DNA of 27,009 nucleotides from CAZWZG01 sp964638245. GTDB taxonomy: Bacteria > Pseudomonadota > Alphaproteobacteria > Rhodobacterales > Rhodobacteraceae. The notes below the pieces were generated by a model. That model searched no databases, was not told where the DNA came from, and saw nothing but the letters and a program-made list of their open reading frames with translations. Made by a program: the position numbers and the translations under genes. The stretch lies in contig CAZWZG010000024.1 of assembly GCA_964638245.1 (NCBI GenBank), forward strand, positions 1-27,009, in the 5' to 3' direction. This document shows, in pieces, positions 22,722 through 27,009 of this stretch; positions within the stretch are counted from its first letter, which is position 1; each line of letters opens with the position of its first letter.

Positions 22722-23396
22722 ATGAAACGTGCAGACCGGCTTCTGGAACTGATCAAGCTGATGCGCCGTGGCCGCCTGATGCGGGCCGAGGATCTGGCCC
22801 AGCGCCTGAACGTGTCTGCGCGCACTGTTTACCGCGACATGGATACGCTGGTCGCTTCCGGTATTCCCGTCGAAGGCAATCGCGGGCAAGGCTATCGCAT
22901 GACCGCTCCGATCACCCTGCCCCCGCTCAACATGACCATGGCCGAGCTTGAGGCGCTGCACCTTGGTCTGGCCGTTGTGGCCGAAGCCGGGGATGACGAA
23001 CTTCAGGGCGCGGCGCGTGACCTTGCAGCACGGATAGATACCGCCCTGCCCGAGGATCGCGCGGCGGATGCCCAAGGCTGGGGTTTTGCCATCTATCCGT
23101 TCGCCGATGCTGCGCAAGGCTTCTTGCATATGCCAGTTCTTCGGGCCGCTATTCGCACCGCCCAGAAGGTGCGCGTTCTCTACGCAGAGTTGGACGGCAA
23201 AGAGACCGAACGCGTGTTGCGGCCATTAGAGTTGGATTATTGGGGGCGGGTCTGGTCCCTCACCGCGTGGTGCGAAACAACCGATGATTTTGTGGAACTG
23301 CGGGTCGACCGTGTCCGGGCGGTTGCGCCATTGTCTGAAAGCTTTGGGGATGAGCCGGGCAAAAACCTTGCCGATTACCGGTCCCGCCTAGCTTAG
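22722..23396 (+). CDS. WYL-domain (YafY-type) HTH transcriptional regulator
   Basis: A 224-residue regulator. Residues 1-60 form a DeoR-like winged helix-turn-helix (LRRGRLMRAEDLAQRLNV style helix, then SARTVYRDMDTLVASGIPVEG). The C-terminal half (from about residue 140) is a WYL domain, with RVLYAELDGKETERVLRPLELDYWGRVW seen as ERVLRPLELDYW followed by WSLTAWC where WYL is usual, so the motif reads WSL. WYL domains often sense nucleotides or small ligands. It is divergent from tatA, with a 151-base gap holding an inverted repeat, which suggests autoregulation. Its 3' end overlaps the end of the ABC ATPase gene on the other strand by nine bases. The target genes cannot be told from the sequence. 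Confidence 0.9.
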   Translation: MKRADRLLELIKLMRRGRLMRAEDLAQRLNVSARTVYRDMDTLVASGIPVEGNRGQGYRMTAPITLPPLNMTMAELEALHLGLAVVAEAGDDELQGAARDLAARIDTALPEDRAADAQGWGFAIYPFADAAQGFLHMPVLRAAIRTAQKVRVLYAELDGKETERVLRPLELDYWGRVWSLTAWCETTDDFVELRVDRVRAVAPLSESFGDEPGKNLADYRSRLA

Positions 23397-24485
23397 ATCC
23401 GCAGGCGATTTCTTTGGAAAAACAAAGCACTTGTCGCGCCGCATCGTCAGCCAAAGCGATGTGCCCGGTTTTGGCAAAAAAACAGACCCCACCGTGGCCC
23501 GGAACGTTCTATCAATCCCGTCCAGATCGAATTCCACAAGGCTTTCGCTGCCCATGTAGCGGGCGCGCTTGACGATACCTTTGACCGGCGTGCCCGCTTC
23601 GATCGTGTTGCGGGGGCGTTCAGCGCGGCCAAAGTCGATCCCGACATATTGTGGGCGGATGCCGATTTCGACCGTGGTCCCGTCTGCAATACCCGGGGTC
23701 AGGAACGCGCCAAACGGTGTTTCGGTCAACGCTCCACGGCTAACCCCTTCGATGACATTGACGTCGCTGAAAAATGCCGCAGCGGCCTTGTCGATAGGCG
23801 TATTGTAGACGTTATAGGGCGCGCCCGTCTGCACCAGTCGACCATTGCGCATCAGTGCAATCTCGTCGGCCATGCGCATCGCTTCCTCGGGCTCGTGCGT
23901 CACCAGAAGAACGGCCGTCCCTTCTTCCTTGAGGATGTCGAGCGTGTCATCACGGATTCCATCGCGCAGACGATTGTCGAGACCCGAAAACGGCTCGTCC
24001 ATAAGCATGACACCGGGACTGGGGGCGATTGCGCGAGCCAAGGCGACACGCTGCTGTTCGCCGCCCGACAGTTCATGGGGCATGGCATTGCGGAACGACG
24101 CCATATGCACCCGTTCAAGAAGTGCATCGACCCGGCGCGCGTTTTCTGCCTTTGACCCGCGAAGCCCGAATGCCACGTTCCCGGCAACCGAAAGATGCGG
24201 GAACAGCGCGAAATCCTGAAAGATAAGCCCGATGCCGCGCCGTTCAGCGGGGACATACCCGCCGGGACCATAGACCGAGGTGCCATCGACATGGATCGAG
24301 CCCGAGTCCGGCGTCTCTACCCCTGCGATCATGCGCAATGTCGTGGATTTGCCGCAACCCGAAGGCCCCAGTAGGCACGTCAGACGGCCCGCCTCGATCG
24401 TCAGATCCACGTCCTTGACGATATCAAGGGCACCGATCCGCCGGGTCAGTTTCTGAACGGCAAGCCTGGAAGTTGTCTGTGCCAC
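23388..24485 (-). CDS. ABC transporter ATP-binding protein, FbpC/PotA-like, without adjacent permease
   Basis: A 365-residue ABC ATPase. Motifs are Walker A GPSGCGKST (40-48), the Q-loop in LIFQDFALFPHLSV (Q90), signature LSGGEQQRVALARAI (139-153), Walker B VMLMDEP (159-165) and the switch H197 (VTHEPEEAMRMAD). A C-terminal TOBE-like domain (about 235-350) has IGIRPQYVGI. The text FALFPHLSVAGNVAFGL and FFSDVNVIEG is close to FbpC ferric-iron or PotA polyamine ATPases; the substrate is not certain. The only usable start is GTG 24485, with a stop codon 15 bases upstream in frame and no clear ribosome-binding site, so it may depend on translation of the symporter gene 53 bases upstream. No permease or binding protein lies next to it. 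Confidence 0.9.
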   Translation of the reverse strand: MAQTTSRLAVQKLTRRIGALDIVKDVDLTIEAGRLTCLLGPSGCGKSTTLRMIAGVETPDSGSIHVDGTSVYGPGGYVPAERRGIGLIFQDFALFPHLSVAGNVAFGLRGSKAENARRVDALLERVHMASFRNAMPHELSGGEQQRVALARAIAPSPGVMLMDEPFSGLDNRLRDGIRDDTLDILKEEGTAVLLVTHEPEEAMRMADEIALMRNGRLVQTGAPYNVYNTPIDKAAAAFFSDVNVIEGVSRGALTETPFGAFLTPGIADGTTVEIGIRPQYVGIDFGRAERPRNTIEAGTPVKGIVKRARYMGSESLVEFDLDGIDRTFRATVGSVFLPKPGTSLWLTMRRDKCFVFPKKSPADLS

Positions 24486-24538
24486 GGAGGCGACTGCCTA
24501 ATCCCTGATCAACTTTGTCAGGAAAGCGCGTAACAACC

Positions 24539-25939
24539 TTAGTCCGCGGCTGCAACCCCGGTGGGGCGTGCTGACGGGCTGCGAAGGCCAAGGAGGACGG
24601 CCGCGAACCCCACAAGCAATACGACGATACAGATCGCGAGAAGGGCCACGTATTTGTGTCCGTCCGGAAGGATCGCAGCCACCCAGTCGTTGGCCCGCAA
24701 GAAATAGGCTGCAGCGCCCAAGATAGCGGCCGAAAACGCCACGACATACGCCCAAAGTGCGACCTGCCGCTTCCAGACGAGCGTGGCGACAAGAACCGGG
24801 GTAAGGAACATCGAAGCGGTTCCCGACACCGCGACCGCATCAAAAAGCGACGCATTCCCAAACAGGGTCAGAGCCGTGCCTACGACCATGAATACGGCCA
24901 TTACCGCACGTCCCCCTGCCAGGCTGCGCGGAGCCAAGCGGACTTCTTCGACCGCCAGACGCGCCGCCGATGCCATCGCGCTATCCAATGTGGAAAGCGC
25001 CGAAATCAACAGCGACAGAACAAGCGCAACCCAGACCCAGGGTGGAAACATCGTGGACCACGTCCCGATCAGCTCCCCTTCGTAGCTTGCCCCGACAAGC
25101 GCGGCTTGGATCCCGAACATACCAAAGGCAAGTATGCAGACGGTCGAGATTACAAAGGCGAGGTTAAAGCTGCTACGCGTCGTGCGGTCATCGGCCAAAA
25201 ACCCGCGGTCCATCATGACCGGGTCGTGCGCGGGATAGGAAAAGACCTGGAGCGCTGCGACGGCAAGAAGGATCCAGCCGTTGGTCGATCCGCTTGTGCC
25301 ATCTGATGTCAGAATTGCGCCAAACGAGAACGCCGGCGTCGTCAACAAAGCGATCAGCGCGGCAGCGAAGACCACCAGAAAAAACAGCATCTGAACGACA
25401 TCGCTTCGCAACGATGCCGACAAACCGCCCCACGCAGAATAGGCCAATCCCAAAAGAGCGATGGCCACAATTGCAACCGTGTCCGCGATGCCTGCCGCGG
25501 GGAAAAGGGCTGCAAAAATAAGACCGACGACCAGAAGGTTGGAGAACACTTCGGACAAAAGCCGTAGGGCAATGACGATGTTGTATGTCGTGGTTCCTGT
25601 AGCCCCGAAGCGGCTCGACAGGATGTCCTGAACACTCCGCCCGCCCTCGGCGCGGATCCGCGCCACAATGAAGCCTCCGGTCAAAAAGGACAGGTAGTAG
25701 GCCGCATAGGCGAGCGTTCCCGCAATTCCGAAGAAATAGCCAAGGATCGCCGCATTCATCAGGGATCGCGCGAAAATCCAGGTTGTCACCTGGCTAAGCA
25801 CAAGCGTCCAAAGGCCCGGAGCGGCGCCATCCGATCGCGCGCCGCCAAAAAAGCCTTCGACACTCGCTTGGCGCGGGGCCACGACGAAACTCAGGAGGAT
25901 GATGGCAGCAAAGCCGAATGTAACGAGAGCGACGGTCAT
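24539..25939 (-). CDS. Sodium:solute symporter family (SSS) transporter
   Basis: A 466-residue membrane protein with about 12-13 hydrophobic segments, in the fold of the sodium:proline/pantothenate symporter family. Visible family sequence: the N-terminal helix pair after MTVALVTFGFAA, VEGFFGGARS (like the EYFLGGR loop), QVTTWIFARSLMNAAILGYFFG for sodium and substrate binding, ADAIA-like TLDSAMASAARLAVEEV (a typical LSTLDSAL pattern near residue 310) and a charged C-terminus. The substrate is unknown. It is transcribed away from the methyltransferase gene and is first in a two-gene unit with the ABC ATPase. The ATG at 25939 has only a weak ribosome-binding site (AAAAAGGCC). Confidence 0.88.
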   Translation of the reverse strand: MTVALVTFGFAAIILLSFVVAPRQASVEGFFGGARSDGAAPGLWTLVLSQVTTWIFARSLMNAAILGYFFGIAGTLAYAAYYLSFLTGGFIVARIRAEGGRSVQDILSSRFGATGTTTYNIVIALRLLSEVFSNLLVVGLIFAALFPAAGIADTVAIVAIALLGLAYSAWGGLSASLRSDVVQMLFFLVVFAAALIALLTTPAFSFGAILTSDGTSGSTNGWILLAVAALQVFSYPAHDPVMMDRGFLADDRTTRSSFNLAFVISTVCILAFGMFGIQAALVGASYEGELIGTWSTMFPPWVWVALVLSLLISALSTLDSAMASAARLAVEEVRLAPRSLAGGRAVMAVFMVVGTALTLFGNASLFDAVAVSGTASMFLTPVLVATLVWKRQVALWAYVVAFSAAILGAAAYFLRANDWVAAILPDGHKYVALLAICIVVLLVGFAAVLLGLRSPSARPTGVAAAD

Positions 25940-25996
25940 GGTCGTGGCCTTTTTCTTGTGGTTCTGCCTGCTAGCAACGGCCTTGATCGCCGAACA

Positions 25997-26011
25997 GACC
26001 TGTTACAGGTC
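25997..26011. promoter_or_regulatory. Perfect 15-base palindrome upstream of the symporter
   Basis: GACCTGT-T-ACAGGTC is a perfect inverted repeat with 7-base arms and a single central base. It lies 58 bases upstream of the symporter ATG and 86 bases before the methyltransferase start, in the 157-base divergent gap. This size and symmetry fit an operator for a dimeric regulator (GntR- or MarR-like sites have this form). The regulator is not in view. No convincing promoter hexamers could be assigned around it. Confidence 0.5.
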
Positions 26012-26096
26012 ATCCACGCGAACGTGACGCCGTGCGATCATTGACAGCGGCCCTCGACGGTATGAGAGATATCGAACCAAATGTGAGGACCGCCCC

Positions 26097-26564
26097 TTGG
26101 CCGACCGCCCCGACATCCTTGTTTTGCCACCGCTGGCGTTCGTTGCAGCGCTTGGCGCGGCGTTGCTGCTTGAAGTGCTGGTTCCTTGGGAGGTGTTCAC
26201 CGGGGGGGCGCCAGTCTGGATGCGCGTGTTTGGAGCGGCTCTTGTGATTGGTGCGACGGCGCTTGGGCTGGCGGGCATTTGGGCGTTCAAGACCTCGGGC
26301 ACGCATGTCCACCCGCATCACCCTGCCCTTGTGGTCGTTGAAACTGGACCGTACCGGTTCACGCGAAACCCGATGTATCTTGGGATGATCCAGCTCCTGA
26401 TCGGGCTGGGGCTTGCGTTTTCGTCGGGCTGGATGATCGTGGTCGCCCCCGTTCTTTGGCTTGTGCTGCATTTTGGCGTGGTGCTGCGCGAAGAGGCATA
26501 CCTGAAAGCGAAGTTCGGCGCGCCCTACCAACACTTCACCTCCCGCACGCGGCGCTGGCTTTGA
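26097..26564 (+). CDS. Isoprenylcysteine carboxyl methyltransferase/PEMT-like membrane protein
   Basis: A 155-residue integral membrane protein of the ICMT/phospholipid methyltransferase superfamily. The start is TTG 26097, since no ATG or GTG is available upstream in frame; GAGGA seven bases before it supports this. There are four hydrophobic segments. The SAM-binding region is at the C-terminal half: TGPYRFTRNPMYLGMIQ (about 83-99) and the terminal REEAYLKAKFGAPYQHF with RRW, the hallmark of the family. Bacterial members are mostly uncharacterised; methylation of a lipid or small molecule at the membrane is likely. It is divergent from the symporter gene and followed by a hairpin element. 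Confidence 0.88.
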   Translation: MADRPDILVLPPLAFVAALGAALLLEVLVPWEVFTGGAPVWMRVFGAALVIGATALGLAGIWAFKTSGTHVHPHHPALVVVETGPYRFTRNPMYLGMIQLLIGLGLAFSSGWMIVVAPVLWLVLHFGVVLREEAYLKAKFGAPYQHFTSRTRRWL

Positions 26565-26575
26565 TCTAGGGCGAC

Positions 26576-26620
26576 TTGGGGCTCTGCCCCAAACCCCGGA
26601 GTATTTCTGACAAGAAGAAG
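26576..26620 (+). terminator. Hairpin plus purine tail; Rhodobacteraceae-type repeated element
   Basis: TTGGGGC (26576-26582) pairs perfectly with GCCCCAA (26586-26592) around a TCT loop, followed by ACCCCGGAGTATTTCTGAC and the tail AAGAAGAAG (26612-26620). The stem starts 11 bases after the methyltransferase stop, so it probably ends that transcript. From memory this hairpin-CCCCGGAGTATTT-GAAGAAG arrangement recurs at gene ends in many Rhodobacteraceae genomes; only one copy is seen in this window. Confidence 0.65.
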
Positions 26621-26661
26621 CAGGCGTTGCAGTGGGCGTGCTGGCCTTTTATATCGCGCGC

Positions 26662-27009
26662 ATGCTGGACCGTGCTTCAAATCAACCAGAGTTGCCGCCC
26701 GAGATTGCTCGACGCCGGACCTTTGCAATTATCTCGCACCCAGATGCGGGCAAAACCACCCTGACCGAAAAGTTTCTTCTTTATGGCGGTGCGATCCAGA
26801 TGGCCGGTCAGGTACGCGCCAAGGGTGAAGCACGCCGGACGCGATCTGACTTCATGGCGATGGAGAAAGATCGCGGGATTTCGGTGTCGGCCTCGGCGAT
26901 GTCGTTCGATTTCGGGGACTATCGGTTCAATCTAGTGGACACGCCGGGCCACTCGGATTTTTCCGAAGACACGTATCGCACGCTGACGGCGGTGGATTCG
27001 GCTATCATG
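26662..27009 (+). CDS. prfC: Peptide chain release factor 3, N-terminal part (3' end outside window)
   Basis: The first 116 residues of a translational GTPase; the frame is open to the window end. ATG 26662 gives MLDRASNQPELPPEIARRRTF split as a short leader before the G1 loop HPDAGKTTL. Also visible are the switch I region with RTRSDFMAMEKDRGISVSAS and G3 motif DTPGHSDFSEDTYR. The leader PPEIARRRTFAIISHPDAGKTT is specific to RF3 rather than EF-G. RF3 releases RF1/RF2 from the ribosome after termination. In-frame GTG codons at 26632 and 26638 are possible earlier starts; no clear ribosome-binding site is near the ATG, and the purine tail of the upstream hairpin lies before the GTG at 26632. 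Confidence 0.95.
   Translation, partial: MLDRASNQPELPPEIARRRTFAIISHPDAGKTTLTEKFLLYGGAIQMAGQVRAKGEARRTRSDFMAMEKDRGISVSASAMSFDFGDYRFNLVDTPGHSDFSEDTYRTLTAVDSAIM

Noticed and set aside
1..27009. Search for CRISPR arrays, tRNA/rRNA, insertion sequences, toxin-antitoxin or phage-defence genes
   Set aside because: No direct repeat arrays, transposase motifs, cloverleaf-like segments or defence nuclease domains were seen; all long frames are explained by the genes listed.

Overview
The window looks like a chromosomal segment of a marine-type alphaproteobacterium of the Rhodobacteraceae (Roseobacter-like). This rests on four things: high GC with strong GC3 codon bias, an alphaproteobacterial TatA/TatB, the neighbour pairs cvpA-purF and surE-pcm-nlpD, and a hairpin plus purine tail before prfC that resembles an element I recall from many genomes of this family. 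Taxonomy is inferred from the sequence alone. I see no rRNA, tRNA, CRISPR array, insertion sequence, integrase or phage gene. Coding density is very high, and no stretch over about 160 bases lacks a gene. I found 28 protein genes, two of them cut by the window ends.

Layout. (1) 2-7184, plus strand: the end of a nitrate assimilation operon, made of a nitrate ABC transporter ATPase (partial), NADH nitrite reductase large subunit, Rieske-type small subunit, molybdenum nitrate reductase and fused siroheme synthase CysG. Together they import nitrate, reduce it to nitrite and then ammonium, and make the siroheme that nitrite reductase needs. (2) 7244-11802, plus: a secreted VWA-like DUF1194 protein, alanine racemase, an MlaE/MlaF-type lipid ABC transporter pair, an unknown membrane protein and a small PqiA-domain protein; the theme is the envelope. 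(3) 11856-16077, plus: radA, cvpA, purF and a divergent short-chain dehydrogenase. (4) 16148-18800, plus: surE, pcm and an NlpD-like LysM lipoprotein whose peptidase site is degenerate. (5) 18804-22570, minus: tatA-tatB-tatC, then a DUF815 ATPase and a secreted beta-helix protein; the last four are chained by 4-base stop/start overlaps. (6) 22722-23396, plus: a WYL-domain regulator whose promoter carries an inverted repeat. (7) 23388-25939, minus: a sodium:solute symporter followed by an ABC ATPase with no permease or binding protein beside it. (8) 26097-27009, plus: an isoprenylcysteine-methyltransferase-like membrane protein, the hairpin element, and the start of prfC.

Most genes are housekeeping or well-known metabolic genes. 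I see no clear-cut new defence or mobile system. The points most worth a second look are the translationally coupled Tat/DUF815/beta-helix unit, the MlaEF pair lacking an MCE protein but followed by a PqiA-like protein, the symporter with a lone ABC ATPase behind a perfect 15-base palindrome, the divergent dehydrogenase next to purF, and several leader or operator-like inverted repeats (before purF, tatA and the WYL regulator).
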